Shown here in pieces: positions 9,301-15,939 of a DNA stretch of 22,219 nt. The notes below the pieces were generated by a model. It saw only the letters and a list, made by a program, of their open reading frames with translations, searched no databases and had not been told where the DNA came from. The position numbers and the translations under genes are program-made. The stretch is from assembly GCA_002373615.1 (NCBI GenBank), contig DFKU01000070.1:1-22219 (forward strand), read 5' to 3'. Positions within the stretch are counted from its first letter, which is position 1. Each line of letters begins with the position of its first letter. The DNA comes from Alphaproteobacteria bacterium UBA3637. Its GTDB lineage: Bacteria > Pseudomonadota > Alphaproteobacteria > CAAHEQ01 > UBA3637.

Positions 9301-10483
9301 CGCAAGCACTCCCATCCCAAGAAGAATGCGGTTTTGCATCTTCACAAGTGGAACAACTCATATCTGCCCCTTCCCCCGATATCACTGGATAATCAGAATC
9401 GCAAACACACGCTGAACCATTCCATGAAGAATGTTCAGGACACTCAGAGCATGTTAAAGAAGTTCCACTTCCGGAAGGGACGGGATAATCAGAATTACAA
9501 ACGCAAGCTGAACCATTCCATGAAGAATGTTCCGGACATTGAGAGCATGTTAAAGAAGTTCCGCTTCCTGAAGAAACAGGATAATCAGAATCACAAACAC
9601 AAGTATTATAACTTTGGGAACTGTGTTCAGGACATGTAATCTTTTCAAAACATCCCCCCGTTAAAATGACATATTCTTTTCCCGATTCTTTTTTATCACA
9701 AACACACTGCCCTGTGGTTTGGGATTGCTTCATGTTAATGTACTTATCACACCCTAAATCAGGAAAGCATTCGCTTGTTCCTTCAAAATCATAACCCTCA
9801 TCACAAACGCAATCATCCCCTGCTTGATGCGCATTTATTTTACACGTTTTATCAGCATGGCAAGAATTTGTACCATGCATGCCGTACCCAGCTTCACAGG
9901 AATCGCACAGCTTTCCTGTCGCATGCGGATTGCATATACAAGACTTACCTTTTTGAACACCATCCACACAATTTAGGTGGGAACTACCTCCTCCTCCCCC
10001 TCCAGACAAAAGAAGGGCAGCTGTTGTTCCTGCACCAGCCAGAGCAACAACACCAAGGCCAATCCCAACTTTTGTATTTTTTGTCATGGGCTCAGCAGGC
10101 GGATTAGGAATGGTCATCATCTCTTTTGAAAGCAATTTATCCTTTTGATTTGATTCAATCGTATTTATTGTACCGTCACTTAATATTTGATCTACCCCTA
10201 ACGCCTGCATACAATACGCCCCTGTATCTGCCCCCAATTTTACAAGCGTTTGGATTGCACGTTGATCCTGCTTTATAACCGCCTCACACAGTGCAGAATT
10301 TCCATAATCATCCGCCACATCAATAGGAAATCCCATTTGCTGCAGTTGATATATGGCCTGCATATTTCCTTGTGATGCATAATAATAAAAGGCTTGTCTG
10401 GGGGTCATAGTAAAAGAAATGTCAGGATAAAATATCCCCCCTAATCCAAACATCAATACATACACCAAAATTCGTTTTAACAT
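6332..10483 (-). CDS. Autotransporter with ankyrin, EGF-like and beta-helix regions
   Basis: 1383-residue surface protein. Order: signal peptide (about 1-25); two ankyrin-like repeats (about 27-95: YYASQGNMQAIYQLQQMG, DDYGNSALCEAV, LVKLGADTG); a hydrophobic Gly/Ala stretch (about 138-160) followed by six Gly; a Cys-rich region (about 172-452) with EGF-like CxC units, including three 32-residue repeats; a long passenger (about 460-1090) with recurring YGI/YGIYG and NITI strands typical of a beta-helix; and a C-terminal beta-barrel (about 1105-1383) with alternating strands and terminal Phe (GMKVKF), as in type Va secretion. It is likely displayed on the outer membrane as an adhesin or host-interaction factor; the ligand is unknown. 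It has its own promoter and is monocistronic. The ankyrin part at the N-terminus of an exported passenger is unusual. Confidence 0.9.
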   Translation of the reverse strand: MLKRILVYVLMFGLGGIFYPDISFTMTPRQAFYYYASQGNMQAIYQLQQMGFPIDVADDYGNSALCEAVIKQDQRAIQTLVKLGADTGAYCMQALGVDQILSDGTINTIESNQKDKLLSKEMMTIPNPPAEPMTKNTKVGIGLGVVALAGAGTTAALLLSGGGGGGSSHLNCVDGVQKGKSCICNPHATGKLCDSCEAGYGMHGTNSCHADKTCKINAHQAGDDCVCDEGYDFEGTSECFPDLGCDKYINMKQSQTTGQCVCDKKESGKEYVILTGGCFEKITCPEHSSQSYNTCVCDSDYPVSSGSGTSLTCSQCPEHSSWNGSACVCNSDYPVPSGSGTSLTCSECPEHSSWNGSACVCDSDYPVISGEGADMSCSTCEDAKPHSSWDGSACVCNESYPHEYSNQCYEILECAHGTQQGASCSCPAEEHWTGTLCDKCETGYVLWKGECIPAVNSSQHAQYNNNKAIQITAGQDNKGDVIGLWHEKLVYGAQGGNYSLIDLVNTEKGSVYGIYGNVTTTDEDENVIAGFTYQKNKEDIIQPFKRDEDGNSVGYQVDVQDEEYKYLDNTTGGDIYATKTSSGLAESVISITTNQADAYGMYGFKNVYGGYAESSGQSDSKILITSSGGNITGLYGITPTKTKSAPFYNIYGSYGDNASATTSIVLTNSNGNSYGIKATEYRSIRDPNTWNPTLFGAYGNATTNITLKQNGGNAYGLFGEQVFTSEPSPNATGKTNITLELSGSASGYGIFTPGSSSVSRSESVYTSKGSSITIHPKGENTKSYGIYTGRYTSVINNANITIDGQGSAAYGIYVNSDGMPYSSGTTAKYKPALVNKGNITIKGEYNKAYGIYVNKIYQGFSLINEGTIDLSGVTGRGNNPQIYPIYFEQWYDNNGNIHNVSFAYFINKGTLILPSKDSCSGNDCKDIASMVGELTEHQKENSDDNIDYSEMELIPAYTGTTDESKMFFPVLLSISSGSTTLTTGALKGTIYVDPDLTTQGFDTTYIGKDMISADDTSGLQLKSDSALFDAKLAENGKDVVMTMKGFDTATNNKSLANFLSKNYSAGNNEAFFNKLKSFGDTHSLTDSLNKLTGRDMLSRFNFEDMTMMRELNYDMNEKLFHNKEQHFALAGSVSPMAFKGDTGSNARYSLFNKRDGNKSIGLGIAFTDVRSDDTHEDNDRHETSYQLILPLGYRAGGFNLVTSPRIGYARGTYDRTGFDGTNYDGTIEKRVFGLMNEARYPITVGKWKLEPSAEFNILGYQQKGYEDAKEFALNIQNQNTLSVEGGIGLYATREEELDKDTTLKLTAGMAAYHEFADPYRVKVGMRGMDGAFTLRDEKRSDNRGVIRAGFDYAYRDLSLYGSLVSYIDREARTSAKTGMKVKF
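9347..9634 (-). repeat. Three tandem 96-bp repeats coding EGF-like units
   Basis: Residues 284-315, 316-347 and 348-379 of the autotransporter are 32-residue units of the type CPEHSSWNGSACVC. Units 1 and 2 share PxSGSGTSLTCS, and unit 3 diverges at its end; a fourth degenerate unit (CEDAKPHSSWDGSACVC) follows. Much of the DNA is nearly identical between units, so copy number could change by recombination. Confidence 0.85.
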
Positions 10484-10509
10484 TCCTTCTCCCGACTATA
10501 ATTATATGC

Positions 10510-10538
10510 ATCATAGCGCAAGAATAAGGAAATTGCAA
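10510..10538 (-). promoter_or_regulatory. Sigma-70-type promoter of the autotransporter gene
   Basis: TTGCAA (10533-10538), 17-base spacer, TATGAT (10510-10515) on the minus strand, 26 bases before the start codon. A GGGAGAAGGA ribosome site precedes the ATG at 10483. Confidence 0.7.
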
Positions 10539-10560
10539 GGGGGAAATTAAATTCGAAAAT

Positions 10561-10571
10561 CCCCCCCCCCC
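10561..10571. repeat. Homopolymer of 11 C (11 G on the autotransporter strand)
   Basis: Uninterrupted C11 in a 124-base intergenic region, 22 bases upstream of the -35 box of the autotransporter promoter and downstream of the DXS-like gene. Tracts of this length slip during replication, and similar tracts upstream of adhesin promoters cause phase variation in other bacteria. Slippage here is inferred. Confidence 0.9.
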
Positions 10572-10607
10572 GGATTATTTTTAAATCAGCTTTTATTCGG
10601 CTGTTAT

Positions 10608-12371
10608 TTATGATTTTTTCAAGATTGCTTGAATATCATCCAATATTTGTTTTGTGGTCATGCCCAGTTGCTTCAAAAGTTCCGCCGGATGATAGCGATC
10701 ATAAAATTCCCGTTTTAGGCCACAGGTTTTGACTTTCATTTCTTTATCAGCATAATAGGCAGCAACCTTTTGACCAAAACCGCCATCCAAAATACCATCC
10801 TCCAAAGTGATAACCAGTTCGTGATTTTTCTGTAAATCAGCCAGCACTTTTTCATCCAGTCCGTTGGCAAAACGGGGATTGATAAGCGTGGGTTTAAAGC
10901 CTAACTTTGTTTCAATTTCTTTGGCCAGTTCTTCACCACGCTGATAGAAATCACCTAATGCCAAAATGACCACTTTTTCGCCCGATTGTTCTACCTTAAA
11001 GGTATTTAAAGCAAAATCTTTATCGGTTACTCTATCCGTCACGGCGTTCCCAGGCATCAAAATCATGACAGGATGATCCTTTTGATCCACCGCCCAATCC
11101 AGCATATTCAGGTATTCCGATTGACAGGTTGGGGCTAACACTATTAAATTCGGAATGTTTGAAAAAGCCGACAGCGCAAAAATCCCCAAATGCGTTACAT
11201 CCGTCAAACCATCAATTGAAGCAAAATTGAGCAAAATTGTCACAGGATTATTGTTGATACAAACATCCTGCGATACTTGGTCATAGGTGCGTTGAATAAA
11301 GGTGGCCGCTGTTCCGACAAGGGGTTTTCCCCCCGCCTTGGCAACCCCAGACGCCATCGCTACTGCATGTTCTTCGGTAATGCCGGTATCCACATATTGC
11401 GTTCCCATTTTGGACCGCATGTCCGGACTCAGGCCAAACAGATTGGGCATAGCCGGTGTGATAAAAACAAAATCTTTATCTTTTTTAGCCTTATTCAAAA
11501 TATATTCGGTTGTTAAAGCAGTATAGCTTTCCGCCGGAAAGGATACCGTATAATTCCCTGTTTTGCGGTCAAAAGGTAAGCACCAATGCCACGCTTCCCG
11601 ATTTTCTTCGGCGATTTTGTATCCTTTCCCTTTTTGCGTATTGATATGCACCACAATCGGATGATCAATGTCTTTGACACGTTTCAAAACTTTTATCATT
11701 GCCTCTATATCATTACCGTTTTCTTCATAGATATAATCAAGCCCCAAAGCTTTGAAGAAATTATTACCGGCTTTTCCTTTTGTTTCGCGAAGTTCCGTCA
11801 AATTTTGATACAACCCGCCATGCACTTCCGCAATGGATTGTTGGTTATCGTTCACGATAATAATAAAGTTTGAATGAATTTCGGATCCAGCAAAATCCAA
11901 GGCCTCCAAGGCTTCGCCACCGGATAAAGAACCATCCCCGATTAACGCCACCACATTGTGTTTTTCGCCTTTTAAATCACGGGCCTTAACCAGACCGCCG
12001 GCAAGAGAAATAGAAGTGGAAGTATGCCCCACATTAAACAAATCATGTGCACTTTCCTCGGGGTTGGTATAGCCGGAATCCTCAATAAAGTGTTCATCTT
12101 CAATGTAGCCCGCTTTCCGGCCCGTCAGCATTTTGTGGGGATAACTTTGGTGCGACACATCAAAGACGAATTTATCCCGTGGTGAATCAAACACATAATG
12201 CATGGCAATTTCAGTCTCCACAATACCAAAATTCGGCCCAAAATGCCCCCCGATTTTTGTCAGGCGGTTAAACAAGGCCTCCCGAATATCTGTGGCCAAA
12301 CCTTTCAATTGTTCGACATTTAATTGTTTGACATCTTTTGGATTATTGATTGTTTTTAAAATATCGTACAT
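10608..12371 (-). CDS. dxs: DXS-type transketolase, 1-deoxy-D-xylulose-5-phosphate synthase
   Basis: Thiamine-diphosphate enzyme that condenses pyruvate and glyceraldehyde 3-phosphate into DXP, the first step of non-mevalonate isoprenoid synthesis. 587 residues from MYDILK at 12371; an upstream ATG at 12431 adds 20 Asn/Lys-rich residues without a ribosome site, so I prefer the inner start, though its AAGAAAAG site is weak. Seen: GGHFGPN, DVSHQSYPHK, GHTSTSIS, the diphosphate/metal motif GDGSLSGG with NDNQQS, and the catalytic Glu in TEEHAVAMASGVA. It is shorter than E. coli DXS (620) and diverges from it, resembling the compact form of some Gram-positive bacteria. A second-copy or variant substrate role cannot be excluded. 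It is divergent from the hydrogenase operon. The intervening 12372-12571 is AT-rich; I see no clear promoter for this gene in it. Confidence 0.85.
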   Translation of the reverse strand: MYDILKTINNPKDVKQLNVEQLKGLATDIREALFNRLTKIGGHFGPNFGIVETEIAMHYVFDSPRDKFVFDVSHQSYPHKMLTGRKAGYIEDEHFIEDSGYTNPEESAHDLFNVGHTSTSISLAGGLVKARDLKGEKHNVVALIGDGSLSGGEALEALDFAGSEIHSNFIIIVNDNQQSIAEVHGGLYQNLTELRETKGKAGNNFFKALGLDYIYEENGNDIEAMIKVLKRVKDIDHPIVVHINTQKGKGYKIAEENREAWHWCLPFDRKTGNYTVSFPAESYTALTTEYILNKAKKDKDFVFITPAMPNLFGLSPDMRSKMGTQYVDTGITEEHAVAMASGVAKAGGKPLVGTAATFIQRTYDQVSQDVCINNNPVTILLNFASIDGLTDVTHLGIFALSAFSNIPNLIVLAPTCQSEYLNMLDWAVDQKDHPVMILMPGNAVTDRVTDKDFALNTFKVEQSGEKVVILALGDFYQRGEELAKEIETKLGFKPTLINPRFANGLDEKVLADLQKNHELVITLEDGILDGGFGQKVAAYYADKEMKVKTCGLKREFYDRYHPAELLKQLGMTTKQILDDIQAILKKS

Positions 12372-12515
12372 TTTCTTTTCTTTGTTATTTTTATAATTTT
12401 TTCGTAATCTCTGTTCAGAGTTGTTTATCATTTTTTTTATAATAAATCAACAAAAAACATTTTCTCTAGTTTTCCGTTTTCTTAGAAAATATAAAGCATT
12501 TAATTGTTTTTTTTC

Positions 12516-12544
12516 TTGACAAAACACTCTTTTTTTTGTATCAT
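12516..12544 (+). promoter_or_regulatory. Promoter of the hydrogenase-adhE-rex operon
   Basis: TTGACA (12516-12521), 17-base T-rich spacer, TATCAT (12539-12544). Expected start point near 12551, about 20 bases before the first start codon. The -10 box and start region are overlapped by a dyad operator. Confidence 0.85.
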
Positions 12545-12559
12545 GTGAAAAAAATCACA
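12544..12559 (+). promoter_or_regulatory. Rex-type operator over the start site
   Basis: A perfect dyad TGTGA-N6-TCACA. Extended by one base per side it matches the known Rex site TTGTGA-N6-TCACAA at 11 of 12 positions. It covers the -10 edge and start point, as expected for a repressor, and a rex gene ends the same operon. The same core also fits a CRP-family site, but that location would not suit an activator. Confidence 0.75.
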
Positions 12560-12571
12560 ACAGAGAGTAAA

Positions 12572-12802
12572 ATGACAGTTATTAAAGTTTGTTTAGGTAG
12601 TTCGTGTTATGTGCGTGGAAATAATGAAACGCTTGCCTTTTTGGAAAATTACATTCATCAAAGTAAAAAAGAAATAAGCCTTGAATTATTGGGATGTCGT
12701 TGTACCAATGCCTGCCAAGAGGGGCCGAATATTTTTATCAATGGTAAAAAGTATTCCCATCCGACACAAGAGGAACTTTTATCCGTATTGGAGGCATTAT
12801 GA
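12572..12802 (+). CDS. Small thioredoxin-like [2Fe-2S] protein, HydS-linked
   Basis: 76 residues from the ATG at 12572. An in-frame ATG at 12536 lies upstream of the expected transcript start, so it is not used; AGAG precedes the chosen ATG. It has the four-Cys pattern of the NuoE/thioredoxin-like [2Fe-2S] fold: C7-x4-C12 (CLGSSC) and C44-x3-C48 (CTNAC), with an extra Cys42. Such proteins, alone or as domains, pass electrons between NAD(P)H dehydrogenases and [FeFe]-hydrogenases. First gene of the operon; its TGA overlaps the HydS ATG by four bases, suggesting coupled translation and a partner role for HydS. Confidence 0.85.
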   Translation: MTVIKVCLGSSCYVRGNNETLAFLENYIHQSKKEISLELLGCRCTNACQEGPNIFINGKKYSHPTQEELLSVLEAL

Positions 12803-14508
12803 ACGTCAATCAAGGAATTGTCTATACGCTCTATAATGAATGTCAGGATTGCTATAAATGCGTGCGGCGTTGCCCCGTGAAATCTATCCGTATTCAAGAG
12901 GGACATGCTTGCGTTTTGTCGGATAAATGTATCGCATGTGGCCGGTGTGTTGCCCCGTGCCCCAGTCATGCCAAACGTGTCAGAAATGATTTAGAAAGTG
13001 TCAAACAGTTGATTGCTAGTGGTAAGCGGGTCTATGTGTCATTGGCACCCAGTTGGCGGGCGGCTTTTGCTTGTACTTCACGTCAAATGATTGCAACATT
13101 GAAAAAACTGGGCTTTACGGGGGTGAGTGAAACAGCCTTGGGGGCTCAGCAAGTTTCCATTGAAACGGCACGCTTACTCAATCAAAAGGAAAAAGGTCTG
13201 ATGATCTCCAGTGCTTGCCCTGTGATTGTCAAATATATTCGGTTATATAAACAGGAATTGGCCGAATATATTGCGCCTGTTGCTTCACCAGCACTGACTC
13301 ATGCAAAACTGTTAAAAAATACATTCGGCGATGATATAGCTATTGTGTTTATCGGCCCATGCATTGCGAAAAAAGAAGAATCGGATACGCATAAGGATTT
13401 AATTGATTATGCTTTGACCTTTGAAGAATTAAAGATCTGGCTGAAAGAAACGGATACTGCTATTGCGTCAGGGGATTGTTTAGAAGAAGAATTTGTCCCA
13501 ACCTTTGCGCATGAAGGCGCCCTGTATCCGATGGATGGCGGCATGAATGAAACCATCAAAAAAATCGGGGTGAATGAAAAAGTTCATTTATATCAGGTTT
13601 GCTCGCTGGAATCTTTTGATTTGGCCGTGGATGCTTTCGCCAAAGAAAATTTGAAAAATCCTGTCTTTATTGAAGCGTTGGCCTGTATGGGGGGATGTAT
13701 GCATGGCCCCTGTATTACGACAGACCAAGCGGACGTGAATAATGTTTCACGTGTTTTGCGTCATGTAAAGTATCGGGAACATATTCCAACAATGCCTGAG
13801 GTGGTTGTAAGCCAAGACTATCCCCCTCTTGCCGTTGAACAAAAAACATATTCCATGGATGAAATTCAAGAGGCTTTACACCGCATTGGTAAATATCTGC
13901 CCGAAGATGAATTGAATTGTGCCGGTTGCGGATATCAAACCTGTCGCGATATGGCAAAAGCCTTGTTAAATGGGGATGCCGAACCGTCCATGTGTGTGTC
14001 CTATATGCGCAAATTGGCCACTAAAAAAGCAAATGCTATGTTGAAAAGCATTCCATCGGCCATGGTGGTATTGGATAAAGATCTGCATATTCTTGAGGCC
14101 AACGAAGCCTTTATTCGGATGTTCACAGGTGAAGAACAAAACGTATATTTAGCCGATTCACAAAAATTGGTGGGTATGCCTATGTTGTTGTTCTTTAGGG
14201 CGGATAAAGTCTTTTCTTCAGTTCTATCCAGTGGTCATAGCGCCCACAAAGAAAACTTTAAATTTAAAGATAAATTCTATGATTTGCATGTCTTCCCGAT
14301 TGAACAAAATGTCAGTATCGGGGTCACCATTGCCGATATGACAGGGGCCAACCGGTCGCGTGAAATTGTGGCCCAAAAAGCCAAAGAAGTGATTGATAAA
14401 AATATATCAACGGTGCAACAAATTGCTTGTTTATTGGGTGAGCACATGGTCCAAACAGAAACAATTTTGAATACGATTGCCAGTGAGTATAATGAGGACA
14501 GCGAATAA
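12799..14508 (+). CDS. hydS: PAS-containing sensory-type [FeFe]-hydrogenase (HydS, group C-like)
   Basis: 569 residues. Two N-terminal [4Fe-4S] ferredoxin motifs (C15/18/21/25 and C44/47/50/54); the H-cluster domain with modified motifs, L1 SSACP (A139, C140), L2 PCIAKKE (C188), L3 ACMGGC (C296, C300); an extra four-Cys module (C374, C377, C382, C399); a PAS-like domain (about 410-515); and a C-terminal helix. The first Cys of the usual TSCCP, which relays protons in catalytic enzymes, is Ala here, while the H-cluster ligands remain. This fits the sensory HydS class, with slow H2 chemistry and signalling through PAS. The gene directly abuts a PP2C phosphatase, the usual partner of this class. 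Start set by the ATGA overlap. Likely senses H2 or redox state to tune hydrogen metabolism (inference). Confidence 0.9.
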   Translation: MNVNQGIVYTLYNECQDCYKCVRRCPVKSIRIQEGHACVLSDKCIACGRCVAPCPSHAKRVRNDLESVKQLIASGKRVYVSLAPSWRAAFACTSRQMIATLKKLGFTGVSETALGAQQVSIETARLLNQKEKGLMISSACPVIVKYIRLYKQELAEYIAPVASPALTHAKLLKNTFGDDIAIVFIGPCIAKKEESDTHKDLIDYALTFEELKIWLKETDTAIASGDCLEEEFVPTFAHEGALYPMDGGMNETIKKIGVNEKVHLYQVCSLESFDLAVDAFAKENLKNPVFIEALACMGGCMHGPCITTDQADVNNVSRVLRHVKYREHIPTMPEVVVSQDYPPLAVEQKTYSMDEIQEALHRIGKYLPEDELNCAGCGYQTCRDMAKALLNGDAEPSMCVSYMRKLATKKANAMLKSIPSAMVVLDKDLHILEANEAFIRMFTGEEQNVYLADSQKLVGMPMLLFFRADKVFSSVLSSGHSAHKENFKFKDKFYDLHVFPIEQNVSIGVTIADMTGANRSREIVAQKAKEVIDKNISTVQQIACLLGEHMVQTETILNTIASEYNEDSE

Positions 14509-15669
14509 ATGTTCATAGATATTGACTGCGCACAAATTAAAAAATTCGGGCAAAATGCCTATGGGGATTATTTTGTTTCCAAACGGACAGATAATCAAGA
14601 AAGGCTGATTGCGGTTTTGTCTGATGGTTTGGGCAGTGGCATTAAAGCCAATATCTTATCCTGTATGACCGCCAATATGATGATGCGTTTTATTGAAGAA
14701 GATATTCCCATTCAAAAGGCGGCGCAGACAATTATGGATTCTTTGCCTGTGTGTCAGGTGCGTCAAATCAGCTATGCCACTTTTTCGGCTATAGATTGCC
14801 AAAATGATGGCTCAGTGTGGGTGGTGGAAGAAGGAAATCCCTCCTTTTTATGGATGAGGGGCCATGAAGCGTTAGAGCCGGAATATCAAGAATATACGTC
14901 CCCTAAATTTTCGGACAGGCATTTAAAAATCTACCAGTTCAAGGCCGAAGTCGGGGACAGGTTGATTTTTTGTTCTGATGGCGTAACTCAGGCTGGTATC
15001 GGCACTGCCAATTATCCGCTGGGCTTTAAAAGGGAAGGCTTTTTAGAATATGTGAAAGAGTGCCTGAATAAGCAACCCAATATCTCCAGTACAGAATTGT
15101 CATCCAAAGTGATTCAAAAAGCTCTCTCTGTGGAACCGGGGAAACACGCCGGTGATGATATTTCTTGTGCTGTTTTATATTTCAGAAATCCCCGTAAAGC
15201 GATTGTATTTACGGGCCCCCCCTATAATAAAATTAAGGATCGGGAATACTGTTTAGCCTTTAACTTTTTTAATGGTAAGAAAGCTATCTGTGGCGGGACA
15301 ACGGCCAATATGATTTCTCGTGAACTCAAAAAAGAAATTGTGAATCTGCCCCAAACTCAATCCGGTGATTTACCCCCTGTTGCAGCAATGGAGGGGGTGG
15401 AATTAGTGACGGAAGGCATTTTGACCTTGACACGCGCGACCGAATATTTGGAACGTGAAGAACTAAATCATCAGGATGCCGCCGGTCAGTTGGTTGATTT
15501 TTTCTTGAGTACGGATATAATAGAATTTATGGTTGGGGCTATGTTGAATCAAGCGCATTATGATCCATCATTACCAATTGAAATCGAAGTCAGAAGAACT
15601 ATTATCAAAAAGATGAAAAAACTTCTGGAAGAAAAGTATTTTAAACAGGTGACAATTCATTACATATAG
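14509..15669 (+). CDS. SpoIIE/PP2C-family serine/threonine phosphatase
   Basis: 386 residues, starting immediately after the HydS stop; GAGG lies 11 bases upstream. PP2C metal-binding motifs: GD at 19-20, SDGLGSG (D39), CSDGV (D157), AGDDIS (D216, D217). The catalytic domain ends near 225. A C-terminal region of about 150 residues, with FNGKKAICGGTTANMISREL, is not a part of the core phosphatase and has no function I can name. Phosphatases of this kind beside HydS in anaerobic Firmicutes are thought to be the signalling output of the sensor. No anti-sigma factor, antagonist or kinase is encoded nearby, so the substrate is unknown. The active-site Asp residues appear intact. Confidence 0.9.
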   Translation: MFIDIDCAQIKKFGQNAYGDYFVSKRTDNQERLIAVLSDGLGSGIKANILSCMTANMMMRFIEEDIPIQKAAQTIMDSLPVCQVRQISYATFSAIDCQNDGSVWVVEEGNPSFLWMRGHEALEPEYQEYTSPKFSDRHLKIYQFKAEVGDRLIFCSDGVTQAGIGTANYPLGFKREGFLEYVKECLNKQPNISSTELSSKVIQKALSVEPGKHAGDDISCAVLYFRNPRKAIVFTGPPYNKIKDREYCLAFNFFNGKKAICGGTTANMISRELKKEIVNLPQTQSGDLPPVAAMEGVELVTEGILTLTRATEYLEREELNHQDAAGQLVDFFLSTDIIEFMVGAMLNQAHYDPSLPIEIEVRRTIIKKMKKLLEEKYFKQVTIHYI

Positions 15670-15678
15670 GAGGATAAA

Positions 15679-15939
15679 ATGAAAAAAATTCAAGTAAAAG
15701 TTTGTCAAGGAACAACCTGCTATGTCATGGGGGGAAGTGGCAGCAAATCAATTTTGGATACCCTGACCGAAAAATATGGTGATAAAATTGAAATCGTATC
15801 GGTTCGGTGTTTCGAAATATGTCATAAACAGGACTCTTTTTCTAAAGCGCCCTATGTTTATGTGGATGATGAGCTGATATCATCAGCAAGTCTTGAAAAG
15901 GTAATTAATGTTATTGAAAGTAAATTAAAAAATGAGTGA
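15679..15939 (+). CDS. Second small thioredoxin-like [2Fe-2S] protein
   Basis: 86 residues with a perfect AGGAGG-type ribosome site. Same layout as the first small protein of the operon: C9-x4-C14 (CQGTTC) and C44-x3-C48 (CFEIC), then a thioredoxin-like end (YVYVDDELISSA). Probably a [2Fe-2S] electron carrier or subunit for the hydrogenase that follows; the genes overlap by eight bases. The two small proteins look like duplicates, each placed before a hydrogenase, although the sequences have drifted well apart. No NuoF-like flavoprotein accompanies it, so its electron donor is not clear from the window. Confidence 0.85.
   Translation: MKKIQVKVCQGTTCYVMGGSGSKSILDTLTEKYGDKIEIVSVRCFEICHKQDSFSKAPYVYVDDELISSASLEKVINVIESKLKNE

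Noticed and set aside
9100..9639. 179-codon plus-strand reading frame opposite the autotransporter
   Set aside because: It lies antisense to the Cys-rich and repeat-coding part; its His/Lys/Asn-rich composition is a by-product of the repeats and no start signals are evident.
10587..10603. Terminator after the DXS-like gene
   Set aside because: Only a 4-bp stem with no T-run follows, so it is not convincing.
12409..12420. Palindrome CTCTGTTCAGAG between the divergent genes as an operator
   Set aside because: Short, not tied to a promoter box, and within the untranslated leader or discarded N-terminal extension of the DXS-like gene.
12536..12571. Upstream ATG at 12543 or earlier frame extension of the first [2Fe-2S] protein
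   Set aside because: The sequence is promoter and operator DNA upstream of the expected start point; the ATG at 12572 has a ribosome-like site and fits the family N-terminus.
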